A stretch of DNA of 64,000 nucleotides from Gammaproteobacteria bacterium (GTDB lineage Bacteria > Pseudomonadota > Gammaproteobacteria > Steroidobacterales > Steroidobacteraceae), in assembly GCA_025355165.1 (NCBI GenBank), contig JANYAD010000047.1, positions 1 to 64,000 of the forward strand, read 5' to 3'. Numbering within the stretch: the first letter of the stretch is position 1; each line of letters starts with the position of its first letter. The notes beneath the pieces were generated by a model, which ran no database searches, was not told the DNA's origin, and saw only the letters and a list, made by a program, of their open reading frames with translations. A program made the position numbers and the translations under genes. Below, piece after piece: positions 9,630-17,604 of this stretch.

Positions 9630-11765
9630 ATGCGGTATCTGAAGATCGGCGCGGCCTCGCTGGGGGCGCTGGTGCTCGTCACCCTGATCGCGGTGATTAC
9701 CCAAGATCGGTTGAGCCAGCCGCCGGCACCGACCCGCACTAGCCTCATCGCTCCGGCGGCGCGCTATCATGCCCGCATCCAGCGCGACCATTATGGCGTG
9801 CCGCACATCAGCGGCCCTACCGATCCGGACGTGGCATTCGGTTTTGCCTTCGCTCATTGCGAAGATGATTTCGCCACCATTCAGGATGCGGCGCTGATCT
9901 CGCGCGGCCAGCAAGCCGGCGTCCAAGGCGCCAAGGCAGCTACTACGGACTATCTGATTAGGCTCCTGAAAGTGCGGGAGACTGTGGCGTCTCATTACGA
10001 TACGGATCTGCCCGCGGATGTTCGCGCGGTGCTCAACGCGTATGCGGATGGGGTCAATTATTATGCCGCCCTTCACCCCGAGAAAGTCGAGCGGGGTCTG
10101 TTGCCGCTGACGGGCCGGGACGTGGCCGCCGGGTTCGTGTTCCGCACGCCGTTCTTTTACGGACTCGATCACGTCTTCGCGAAGATTATGGCGCCCGCGG
10201 CGAAGGCGAGCCGAGTCGCAATGACCGGGTCATTGCCGATCGGCTCAAACGGCATCGCTGTGGCGGCTTCAAAGTCGGCGGACGGCGCCACCCGTCTATT
10301 GGTCAATTCGCACCAGCCCTATGTGGGGCCGGTGGCGTGGTACGAGGCCGTGCTCGATTCGGGCGAGGGCTGGCACGTCGCAGGCGGCTTTTTCCCCGGC
10401 TCTCCGTTCATGCTTCACGGCCACAACGCACATCTGGGCTGGGCCAACACCGTCAACGCCCCCAATGTGTCCACGGTCTATCGGCTGGAGGTGAACCCCG
10501 CCAATTCGGACCAGTACCGACTGGACGGCCAGTGGAAGAATTTCGAAAAAGGCGATGCGGCCATCCGCGTGAAAATCTGGGGCCCGCTGATTTGGACCGT
10601 TCACCGCCCGCTTCTGTGGTCGGTCCAGGGTCCGGTGTTCAACACCGATCACGGGATGTTCGCGGTGCGCTATGCCGGCATGGACGAGGTGCGCCAGTCG
10701 CTGCAGTATTATCGCTTGAACAAGGCGGCCAACCGAGAAGACTGGTTGCAGGCCATGCGCCTGCAGGCCCTACCCAGCATCAACTATATCTACGCCGACG
10801 AGAAAGGGAACATTGGCTATGTTTACAACGGCGAGTTCCCGGTCCGCGCCGAAGGACGGGATTGGACGCAGATCCAGCCCGGCGATCGCTCCGACCTGAT
10901 CTGGCACGGATATTTGCCTTTTGAGCGCGTGCCGCAGATATGGAATCCTGCGTCAGGCTATGTGTTCAACTCCAACAACACTCCCTTCGCGGCCACGGGA
11001 ACACAAGATGCGCTAAAGCAAAGCGACTTCAGCGCCACGATGGGCGTCCAGACCGACATGACCAACCGTGCCTATCGCGCCGAGGAGACCTTCGGCGCCG
11101 ACGCCGCCATCACGGATGAGGCGTTCCGCAATTACAAGTTTGACATCGCCTACAGCGACCGCTCCGACATCGCCCAGGAGATCGCCGATGTCGTAAAGAT
11201 CGATCCCGGTTCGGACACTGATCTCAGTGCCGCCCAAGCGCTGCTCAAGGACTGGGACCGGCGTACCAATATCGGTAGCCGGGCAGCTGCGTTGGCGGTG
11301 TTGATGCGAGCGGACGCTGCGCACTCGGACAGACACGCCGACGTGCCACCCATCGATGCACTGCGCCACGCCATCAAGACTCTGAAGACGCACTTCGGTC
11401 GCATCGATCCGCAGTGGGGCCAGGTCAACCGCGTCCGCCGAGGCAAGCTTGACCTCGCCATCGACGGCGGGCCGGACACTTATCGCGCCGTCTACGGAGT
11501 TTCGCAACCGGACGGCACCTTGAGCGCGGCGGCGGGCGACACGCTGATAATGTTCGTCACCTGGGACAAAGCGGGCGCCCTGACCTCGGACAGCATCAAC
11601 CAGTTCGGGTCTGCGACGTCAGATTCGCAATCTTCCCATTATGCGGACCAGACGCCCCTGTTCGTTGCCATGAAGACCAAGCCGGTTCTGTTCACCCAAG
11701 GCCAACTCGCCGGAAATGTGGAGGCAGACTACCAACCGGGCGAGCGCCAGAAGGCGACGCAATGA
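9630..11765 (+). CDS. Penicillin acylase family protein (Ntn hydrolase)
   Basis: An exported N-terminal-nucleophile amidase of the penicillin acylase / aculeacin acylase / AHL acylase group, 711 residues with a hydrophobic leader at residues 5-25. In this family the precursor self-cleaves before a serine that becomes the new beta-chain N-terminus. Here that is Ser206 in PIGSNGIAVA, where GSN is the usual cleavage context. Other family landmarks are DHYGVPHI near the alpha-chain start, FGFAFAHCEDD, GHNAHLGWANTVN and YADEKGNIGYVYNG. Periplasmic cleavage of acyl-amide bonds is the expected role. Lactone quenching or antibiotic deacylation are both possible and cannot be told apart. Confidence 0.9.
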   Translation: MRYLKIGAASLGALVLVTLIAVITQDRLSQPPAPTRTSLIAPAARYHARIQRDHYGVPHISGPTDPDVAFGFAFAHCEDDFATIQDAALISRGQQAGVQGAKAATTDYLIRLLKVRETVASHYDTDLPADVRAVLNAYADGVNYYAALHPEKVERGLLPLTGRDVAAGFVFRTPFFYGLDHVFAKIMAPAAKASRVAMTGSLPIGSNGIAVAASKSADGATRLLVNSHQPYVGPVAWYEAVLDSGEGWHVAGGFFPGSPFMLHGHNAHLGWANTVNAPNVSTVYRLEVNPANSDQYRLDGQWKNFEKGDAAIRVKIWGPLIWTVHRPLLWSVQGPVFNTDHGMFAVRYAGMDEVRQSLQYYRLNKAANREDWLQAMRLQALPSINYIYADEKGNIGYVYNGEFPVRAEGRDWTQIQPGDRSDLIWHGYLPFERVPQIWNPASGYVFNSNNTPFAATGTQDALKQSDFSATMGVQTDMTNRAYRAEETFGADAAITDEAFRNYKFDIAYSDRSDIAQEIADVVKIDPGSDTDLSAAQALLKDWDRRTNIGSRAAALAVLMRADAAHSDRHADVPPIDALRHAIKTLKTHFGRIDPQWGQVNRVRRGKLDLAIDGGPDTYRAVYGVSQPDGTLSAAAGDTLIMFVTWDKAGALTSDSINQFGSATSDSQSSHYADQTPLFVAMKTKPVLFTQGQLAGNVEADYQPGERQKATQ

Positions 11766-12020
11766 TTTAACGGCGTGACCAGAGCCATCGCCGATGCGCA
11801 CTGTTTTTGGAACGCCTGATTTTCCTAACCCCAATCATCGCAGCCAACTATCGGCGAAGCGGCACCTGCGCTTTATTCCGGCTTGTGAGCGGTGCGAAGG
11901 CCTACGTGAGGCAATCCTTGACAACCACAATAGGTGCGATCAACACGACAACGTGTTTACCCTCCGGTCGCCCGGATCGATGATCTACGTTCGCCCCTAT
12001 TTTCGGGAAAGCCGAGGCGG

Positions 12021-12659
12021 ATGATGCGCACCGAGCTCGACCATCTCGTGGTGGTAGCGCCCACGCTTGCCATGGGCGCGCAATTCGTGAATCAGGCGCT
12101 CGGCGTGGAGCCACAAGCAGGTGGCGCGCATCTCCTGATGGGCACGCACAATCTCGTGCTGCGGCTGGGGCCTCGTGCCTACCTCGAAGTTATCGCCGCA
12201 GATCCCGCCGCCCCTCATCCGGGGCGGCCACGCTGGTTTGCGCTTGACCATTTGAGTGGCGATGGCAGGCCGCGGCTCGCCACTTGGGTTGCGCGCACCT
12301 TGAGCATCGACGCGGCGGCTCGTGCCGCGCCGTATCTCGGCCGTGTCGAAACGATGACGCGGGGCTCGATGCGGTGGCGAATCACGATACCCGCCGATGG
12401 GGGCTTGGCGCACGGTGGCCTCATCCCCTCATTGATTGAATGGCCATCAGAGTCACACCCCACCGCGAGCATGCGTGACTGCGGCTGTTCGTTGTCCGCG
12501 TTCGAGGCATTTCACCCGGCGCCCGACATGCTCCGCACGGAGCTCGCAGCACTTGGTCTCAACGGTGTGCCGGCGGTGTCCGCGCTGCGCACCGCAAGAG
12601 CGCCGTACCTGGTGGCGCACATCGATACACCATCTGGCCCGCGATCAATTGGAGTCTGA
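12021..12659 (+). CDS. VOC / glyoxalase-like domain protein
   Basis: A 212-residue protein beginning at ATG 12021 (a second ATG follows at once), preceded by GAGGCGG. It opens with ELDHLVVVAPTLAMGAQFV, the first beta-alpha unit of a vicinal-oxygen-chelate fold, and continues with GVEPQAGGAHLLMGTHNLVLRLG and a YLEVIAADP strand. This is the pattern of the 'glyoxalase-like domain' proteins found widely in soil bacteria. HDHLVV-type metal ligands are only partly recognisable. No leader is visible, so it is cytosolic. Function unknown beyond fold. It converges on the next, minus-strand gene. Confidence 0.75.
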   Translation: MMRTELDHLVVVAPTLAMGAQFVNQALGVEPQAGGAHLLMGTHNLVLRLGPRAYLEVIAADPAAPHPGRPRWFALDHLSGDGRPRLATWVARTLSIDAAARAAPYLGRVETMTRGSMRWRITIPADGGLAHGGLIPSLIEWPSESHPTASMRDCGCSLSAFEAFHPAPDMLRTELAALGLNGVPAVSALRTARAPYLVAHIDTPSGPRSIGV

Positions 12660-12792
12660 CTGCGAAGTTGCTCACCGAAAATCACCACTGCGTTAGTAGT
12701 GTCGGCAATGCCGATCTCTCTCATGGGCGACGATGGCGCGGGCGGCAGGTCGCCGTGGCCAGACACGCCGCTTCACTAGGTCACGACGCGAA

Positions 12793-13281
12793 TCACAGTT
12801 TCTCGATCTTGCCCACGCGCACGCCTTTGACGAGCCAATGTCCGTGCACTCGCGCGAGCTTCATGTCGGAGAAGGAGTGGGCGCCAACCGCATTGTTGTC
12901 CACGTCCATCCACAGGCACTCGAAGTAGAGCGTCGCTTTGTCGCCATCGATCTGCGCGTGCATGCGCATCGCCGGCGTGTAGCCCATCCAGTGATGCTCG
13001 GGGCGGAACGGGCCGCTGACGTCCGCCCAGTAGCGGCGCACCTCAGCGCTGCCGCTGTACACCTTGTTGTCGTGCGCCGTGTCGGTGAGTAGCGCATCGT
13101 CGGCATAGATGCTCATCATCAGATCCAAGTTCTTCTCGGGTAGCACGCTCCCGGCAGTGTGGAACGTCACCTCGACGTTGCGCACGGCGAGGACGTCTGC
13201 CGGCGGGCCGCGGTCGCCCTGCGATTCGGCGAGGGCGGGCACGACGAGCACCAGGCACAGTACAAGGAGCAGACTTTTCAT
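12793..13281 (-). CDS. Exported NTF2-like (SnoaL/DUF4440-type) protein
   Basis: A 162-residue protein. ATG 13281 gives a clean signal peptide (MKSLLLVLCLVLVVPALAES). The mature part has the cone-shaped NTF2 fold signature: an N-terminal helix ending in NLDLMMSIYADDALL, a loop with GSAEVRRYWADV, then strands including GDKATLYFECLWMDVDNN and GHWLVKGVRVGKIEKL. Such proteins are usually small-molecule binders, isomerases or stress proteins; none of these roles can be assigned. A second protein of the same fold is encoded 0.6 kb away in the same orientation. Confidence 0.75.
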   Translation of the reverse strand: MKSLLLVLCLVLVVPALAESQGDRGPPADVLAVRNVEVTFHTAGSVLPEKNLDLMMSIYADDALLTDTAHDNKVYSGSAEVRRYWADVSGPFRPEHHWMGYTPAMRMHAQIDGDKATLYFECLWMDVDNNAVGAHSFSDMKLARVHGHWLVKGVRVGKIEKL

Positions 13282-13902
13282 GGGGGTCTGCCTGCATTGA
13301 CGCGTCTCGGGGCTTGAGGCGCCGCACATGCTAGCCCTGCGCTGCGGCCGCTGACAAGGGAGTTGCCGTAGTCTCGGAGTGAATCCGCCCTACTCCTCAA
13401 CTGCGGTTGAGCCCCTAGGTCCGCTTGGCCATCTTTACGGCATCATCGACCTCAATGCCAAGCTAGCGCACGGTAGTCCTCACTCGCATCGTGTGAATAA
13501 CGAGCAGCCGGATTGGGGGACTGGCCGCCGTCGTGTCGATCGCGGCCGTTCGGGCTTCCCAACAGGGGGTTCGCGCGACCGGGCCATGTAACCCATACCG
13601 GCCCGCTACACTTGGCGGCAGAGAACTATAAATAGTCGAGCAGGCTCCACCAGAACTGCAGCATGCGAGTGTCTCTGGCAGGCATCGGCTTCAACGCCGG
13701 CTATCTCGTGGTCGGACTCAGCCGTTCGGACACGGGCGCCGCGGCGCTCGTGCCCGGGCAGAGCTCTTTCACGGCAACGTAGCTGGACCGCTTGCGCACC
13801 CGCGCAAGAAAAGCACGTGAGAGCGGGCGCTGTCGCCTGCGATCGGACGTCCGGCTGGATCGCAAACTCATCCAACCAGACGTCTCTCTCAAGTCTGTGC
13901 TT
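13282..13902. other. Intergenic region between two NTF2-like genes
   Basis: About 620 bp. Open frames on either strand are short, lack ribosome-binding sites and show no protein family features. No terminator, palindrome or RNA gene was recognised. Its length and lack of conserved features suggest decayed sequence between two related genes. Confidence 0.4.
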
Positions 13903-14352
13903 TTACATCTTTATGCTCGAGCCGTGTGAGGCAACGCACTGCCATTTTCCGTCCGGCATCTTTGCCCAGGTATCGGTCCAGCGTGCATGCAGATCCATCG
14001 GCTTACCTTTTTCATCCGTGCCCTTCGCATCGAAAATCATGCTCGCAATCGCGGTATTTCCATATACCGTTATGTGCAGGTCCTTCACATCGACACTCGA
14101 ATACTTGGTTACTTTGGCGTCTGCCAATGTCTTCGCACGGTCGCTGACCATTCCATCGGTGCCAGTGCTGATCATTTTGTCAGCCCACAGCGGTGCAGCC
14201 AGATCGGCATTGTTGGTCTTCTGCGCCTCGAGCCACTTCATCTCTAAAGCTGTGATTGCTTTTTCTGTCGCACCTGTCGGCTGCGCCTGCGCGAAGGCGA
14301 CGCTGCCCAGCAGAAGCATCCCCAATAAATATACCCGAGCATTGTTTTTCAT
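13903..14352 (-). CDS. Exported DUF4440 / NTF2-like protein
   Basis: A 149-residue protein with a signal peptide (MKNNARVYLLGMLLLGSVAFA, cleavage near AQAQ). The mature domain reads as DUF4440/SnoaL-like: ITALEMKWLEAQKTNN, then a loop TGTDGMVSDRAKTLADAK, then strands LHITVYGNTAIASMIFDAKG and ARWTDTWAKMPDGKWQCVASHGS. The final W..Q.VASH pattern is typical of the family. Length is normal. It probably acts in the periplasm; ligand and role are unknown. It is the last gene before the tRNA-Gly integration hot spot. Confidence 0.8.
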   Translation of the reverse strand: MKNNARVYLLGMLLLGSVAFAQAQPTGATEKAITALEMKWLEAQKTNNADLAAPLWADKMISTGTDGMVSDRAKTLADAKVTKYSSVDVKDLHITVYGNTAIASMIFDAKGTDEKGKPMDLHARWTDTWAKMPDGKWQCVASHGSSIKM

Positions 14353-14723
14353 TTAAATTCCCTCTGATTTGGCGTTGTATTTTTTCACCACAGGTCTTGA
14401 TGCGCTGTGTTGGCGAATTAAATGCCCAATCAAGAAGTATGTCCAATTCCCTCAAAGCGGGCCTCCGCCATTGGTCCGGTGCCCAAAGGACCCCGGTCGG
14501 ACCGCAGCTCCTCGAGGAACCTCACCGCGAGCGCGGAAGCGATGCCTCAGAGGCCAACACCGAATGCATGTGCCTTTTCATTCTGGGATCCTCGCCGATG
14601 TGCGCGGTTTCCGCGGCTGAACTGGCTGCGATGTTCCCACGGCGCAGCCACTGAGCAAAGTGAACGCAACACTGGCGGTGCGATTTGCTTGTGGAGTCGC
14701 AACGCGACTAGAATCGCGCGCAG
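14353..14723. other. Intergenic region upstream of tRNA-Gly
   Basis: About 370 bp between the DUF4440 gene start and the tRNA. It should hold the promoters of both, but no clear -35/-10 pair was identified. Open frames here have no recognisable protein features. Confidence 0.4.
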
Positions 14724-14797
14724 GCGGGCGTCGTATAATGGTAATACCCAAGCTTCCCAAGCTTGAGCCGTGGGTTCGATTCCCATCGCCCGCTCCA
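14724..14797 (+). tRNA. tRNA-Gly, anticodon CCC
   Basis: A complete cloverleaf of 74 nt with encoded CCA. The acceptor stem pairs GCGGGCG (14724-14730) with CGCCCGC (14787-14793), followed by discriminator T and CCA. The D stem is GTAT/ATAC, the anticodon stem CAAGC/GCTTG (14749-14753 with 14761-14765), and the 7-nt loop TTCCCAA gives anticodon CCC at 14756-14758. The T arm is GTGGG-TTCGATT-CCCAT. It decodes GGG glycine codons. Its 3' end recurs twice downstream, marking an integration site. Confidence 0.95.
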
Positions 14798-14798
14798 C
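14775..14798 (+). repeat. att-like direct repeat, copy 1 (tRNA-Gly 3' end)
   Basis: The T-loop/T-stem/acceptor 3' half of tRNA-Gly plus one base beyond CCA. It matches 17215-17238 over 24 of 24 positions and 15191-15212 over 21 of 22. Integrases often use exactly this part of tRNA genes as the attachment core. Confidence 0.8.
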
Positions 14799-15235
14799 TC
14801 TCAAACCATAGCCGGCTAACCTTAGTCCTAGCCGAGTGTCGCGTTGTCCGTTCGCTGACATCGGCTGGCATTGGCTGTGGTCTCACACGCAGCATTAATC
14901 AAGTTGGCGTGGTAGGGCGACAAAAGCGAAACCGTGCGTTCGGCGGCCACTAGAGGTAATCGACGCTCTGCCGCTGCCGCAGATGCGCAAAAAGAGCGGT
15001 AAACGGCGCGATTTACGCGGCTATCGAGGCGCGGAATCCTTGCGCTCCGGTCCGTATGATTACACCTTCGCTGCCGCCGCGATCTCGGCTTCATATTTAG
15101 CTAGACGATCTTCGAGCCGCACCTTGCCGAGATTGGCCGCGAGGCGCCCGCCCGCAACACGTCAACGTCGCGCGTTTTCCGTCCGGGAAATCGATTCCCA
15201 TCGGCCGCTCCAAATTCTCCTGTTAGCCAAAATGC
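14798..15235. other. Left island segment without intact gene
   Basis: About 440 bp between the tRNA and the end of hipA, containing the middle att-like copy. One minus-strand stretch ending at about 15069 reads as plausible protein tail (GKVRLEDRLAKYEAEIAAAA then stop) but is closed upstream by a stop after about 33 codons. It may be a relic of a lost gene, but no family was recognised. Confidence 0.35.
15191..15212 (+). repeat. att-like direct repeat, copy 2 (degenerate)
   Basis: Matches the tRNA-Gly 3' end in 21 of 22 positions; a G replaces C inside the acceptor stem (TCGGCCGC instead of TCGCCCGC). It sits 23 bp beyond the end of hipA. It is not part of a complete tRNA. Together with copy 3 it brackets the hipBA segment exactly. 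Confidence 0.75.
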
Positions 15236-16615
15236 TCAGTCGCGAAGATTTTCGGCGGCGCGTAAGAACTCTTCGGCTTTCCGGGCAAACCCCTCCGTTA
15301 CGCTGGTCCATACGGATTCTTTCAGGTCCTGTGGCAGTCGCTTGCTTACCGATGCAATTGATTCCGGTACTGATCTGGCCGTGTCGAGCATCCTTGACCA
15401 CAGTTTAGGATCCGTCAGAGATTCGGCGAGCGCCTTGAAATGGCGAGGCTGAATCTCGTTCCACCGGTAATGGGGTTTATTCCCAGTACGCATCGCCATC
15501 GCCATTTTGACTTTCTGCGGCTGCAGCTGACGGGCTTTGTTTCCAATGACCGGCCACGCGGACAGTAAATCGTAGAATGGCGTTAGCTCGTAGCCGTCGC
15601 GACGGATGAATATGGAGAAGTTTTTGGCGTGTCCGTCCGTGGCGGCTAATAACCAAAACATCAGCTGCGAAACTGCAAGGAGGCTACGGTCACGCTCGGG
15701 GGCTGCTCCTCGATCGAGAATTCGCAGGATTTGTATCATTCCCGGGCCATCGTCCTTCTCGTATTTCGCCTCCGGCGGCTTTCCGGTTGCCTGGCAGAAA
15801 TCCTCCTGCGGAAGTCGTGCGATCCAAGCATTCATCGGCACCTGGAATCGTGCCCCTGTCGGATCCTGTGTGCCAACATTGAGCCAGTGACGATCGAAGC
15901 GTTCGACTACGAGTACACGCTGGTCGCCGAACGTCGCGATCTCGGTGTGTGCGACGGGTAAGTGCATGGCTTCGAACAAAGCGGCGCAAAGCCATTCGTT
16001 GTCGACCGAATCAGATAAATCTAGTTGGAGTCCGCCGCCAACAATGCCGAGCGGTAGTTTCAGGATGTGAGTCGTCGGCGTGGCTCCAACCGGCCGATGC
16101 CAAGTGTTGCCGATGCGAAGCAGCGCCGTCTTCTCCTGTGCACCGGTAATCGAAATGCGAAAGTCTCCATTCTCGTCGGACTGGCCGCTAAACGGCCCAG
16201 AGGCAGTTGGGACGGCGCGTAGGATAGCCTCAACATCTTGTGTTTTGAGTAACGTCGATTCGATCCGGTCCCATCCGACCGGAGTCTTTCCAGACGGCAT
16301 CAACTGCACCGCGCCTACGCAGTCACGTCCTATTGCCTCCAGAAGATCGAATGACTCGGCTGTTCGAAGGTGGAACCGCTTTCGTATTCTTTCCCGGATT
16401 TGAGAATTGTCCGGCAACAGGTTGTCGAAGTAATAGCGGACGAGGGGGGAGGTGATTTCCCGCGACGCGGTAACTGGCAGAGATAGAGATAGCGGCCGAA
16501 ACTGCGGATCCTTCAGCCAAGCGTCATGGTAAACAAGTTGGTCGCGATCGCCGCGGATTTTCCGCCATATCCCGACCTGACGACCGTTCATCCAGACATC
16601 AAGCTCGCTCACCAT
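15236..16615 (-). CDS. hipA: HipA toxin, serine/threonine kinase
   Basis: Type II toxin that in E. coli phosphorylates glutamyl-tRNA synthetase and halts translation, giving persistence. The 459-residue protein follows E. coli HipA closely. An N-terminal HipA_N/couple domain (YYFDNLLPDNSQIRERI) is followed by the ATP loop RISITGAQEKTALL, whose serine corresponds to the autophosphorylated Ser150 region. GATPTTHILKLPLG, RLPQEDFCQATG, the catalytic loop ATDGHAKNFS and the metal-binding LTPFYDLLSAWP come next. All kinase residues appear intact, so the toxin should be active. It overlaps hipB by 7 bp, consistent with translational coupling. The gene sits inside the tRNA-Gly island. Confidence 0.95.
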   Translation of the reverse strand: MVSELDVWMNGRQVGIWRKIRGDRDQLVYHDAWLKDPQFRPLSLSLPVTASREITSPLVRYYFDNLLPDNSQIRERIRKRFHLRTAESFDLLEAIGRDCVGAVQLMPSGKTPVGWDRIESTLLKTQDVEAILRAVPTASGPFSGQSDENGDFRISITGAQEKTALLRIGNTWHRPVGATPTTHILKLPLGIVGGGLQLDLSDSVDNEWLCAALFEAMHLPVAHTEIATFGDQRVLVVERFDRHWLNVGTQDPTGARFQVPMNAWIARLPQEDFCQATGKPPEAKYEKDDGPGMIQILRILDRGAAPERDRSLLAVSQLMFWLLAATDGHAKNFSIFIRRDGYELTPFYDLLSAWPVIGNKARQLQPQKVKMAMAMRTGNKPHYRWNEIQPRHFKALAESLTDPKLWSRMLDTARSVPESIASVSKRLPQDLKESVWTSVTEGFARKAEEFLRAAENLRD

Positions 16616-16887
16616 TCGCCTCGCGGGCGATTTTCAATGTGCTTTGGTGTCGGCTTCAGGCGTAACAGTACTTCTACGCCTAAGGCAGCGAAAAGGTCCA
16701 AGAGTTGAGCACTGGATACGGTCTCGGGGTGCTTTTCGATGTCTGCGAGACGTGACTGACCGATTCCCAAGCGCTTAGCGAGTTGAGTTTGAGTAAGTTT
16801 TCGTGTCTTGCGCAGGGACTTCAAATGCGCCGGAAGCTGCGCTGGTGATTGTAGTAGTAATGTGTCCACAGGGAGATTCGCTTTCAT
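16609..16887 (-). CDS. hipB: HipB antitoxin, XRE-family repressor
   Basis: A 92-residue antitoxin. The helix-turn-helix lies at about residues 30-70 (KLTQTQLAKRLGIGQSRLADIEKHPETVSSAQLLDLFAALG), the XRE/Cro fold. The C-terminus VEVLLRLKP forms the short strand that in HipB dimers pairs across the interface. It neutralises HipA and represses the operon. ATG 16887 follows AGGAG with good spacing. It is the promoter-proximal gene and overlaps hipA by 7 bp. Confidence 0.93.
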   Translation of the reverse strand: MKANLPVDTLLLQSPAQLPAHLKSLRKTRKLTQTQLAKRLGIGQSRLADIEKHPETVSSAQLLDLFAALGVEVLLRLKPTPKHIENRPRGEW

Positions 16888-16889
16888 AT

Positions 16890-16961
16890 TATCGCTCCTG
16901 GCAGATGATCACATAATATCGCACATGACTGATAAATGCAAAAAATCGTTTTAAAGCGATA
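16890..16961 (-). promoter_or_regulatory. hipBA promoter with putative HipB operators
   Basis: On the minus strand a -35-like TTGCAT (16936-16941) and a -10-like TATTAT (16913-16918) are separated by 17 bp. Three copies of TATCGC surround them: 16890-16895, 16917-16922, and inverted at 16956-16961. The last lies in an imperfect palindrome ATCGTTTTAAAGCGAT (16945-16960) just upstream of -35. E. coli HipB binds paired TATCC/GGATA half-sites, so repeated TATCGC is a reasonable autoregulatory operator here. Inferred from pattern only. Confidence 0.5.
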
Positions 16962-17604
16962 AACTCTGCTAATCGTTTACATCATGGGAGCCCGCAACGC
17001 AGCCACCGTAATGGCTCGAGGTGAAAGAAACATGCGCAAAATCGAAGCAGCCGAACGCCAATTCAACAGTCTCCCGTAGTCATTGTTCGTATCCAATGGT
17101 TGCATTCGCTGGGGTTGGCTGATATCACACCGTATTTCCACAAAAATCGCACGTAGCTCGCGTCGCGCTTGCAAGTTCATGATTCCAAAACGGCGAGTGC
17201 GCGCAAGCGATATTTTCGATTCCCATCGCCCGCTCCACCCCTCATGCAGTGCTGGCCAATGCCAGCTCATTCGGCGCTGATCGCACGGCGCTCAATACGT
17301 TGCTGATGATGGCTAGCCATGGCGCGGCCTCACACGAGATCTCGTTTCCCTGTGGATCTTGAATCGCCCCCTGCTGCTGCCGTCTCGATTGTCCGCTTCA
17401 GGGTGCCAGCCGTCGCCCAGCATTTATCTGAAGATTCATCTTGCGCAGAGAAAAGCTACCAAGCGCGGATCGGAGCGCAGCGATGCGAGTAGCGGGTCGG
17501 CTCGCAGAGTGATGAGTTTTTTTCATCATCTATACAATGGCGGTAGCAGCTAAAAGGCCGAGTTCAGTGACCAGCTAAACTGTATTCGTGATTTGCTCTG
17601 CAAG
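16962..17604. other. Region around right att copy, no intact gene
   Basis: About 640 bp between the hipBA promoter and the AAA ATPase relic, containing the third att-like copy at 17215-17238. Open frames on both strands lack recognisable family features or ribosome-binding sites. Probably a mixture of island end and decayed sequence. Confidence 0.4.
17215..17238 (+). repeat. att-like direct repeat, copy 3 (right end)
   Basis: An exact 24-bp copy of tRNA-Gly positions 14775-14798, standing alone without the rest of a tRNA. The flanking sequence diverges at once on the left (TATT versus GTGG), so identity is confined to the att core. This is the expected right end of an element inserted at the tRNA. 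Confidence 0.8.

Larger units (their letters stand above)
14724..17238. mobile_element. tRNA-Gly-associated mini-island carrying hipBA
   Basis: The intact tRNA-Gly gene forms the left end, and an exact 24-bp copy of its 3' end (17215-17238) forms the right end, the classic footprint of site-specific integration into a tRNA gene. A third, slightly degenerate copy (15191-15212) lies between them, so the interior has two segments: about 0.4 kb without a recognised gene, and about 2 kb holding hipBA. No integrase gene remains. The toxin-antitoxin pair may explain why the segment has been kept. The interior is less GC-rich than the flanks, notably around hipB. Inference from repeats and context. 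Confidence 0.7.

Noticed and set aside
16977..17270. Minus-strand 97-codon frame around the right att copy
   Set aside because: No family features and it spans the att repeat; likely chance.
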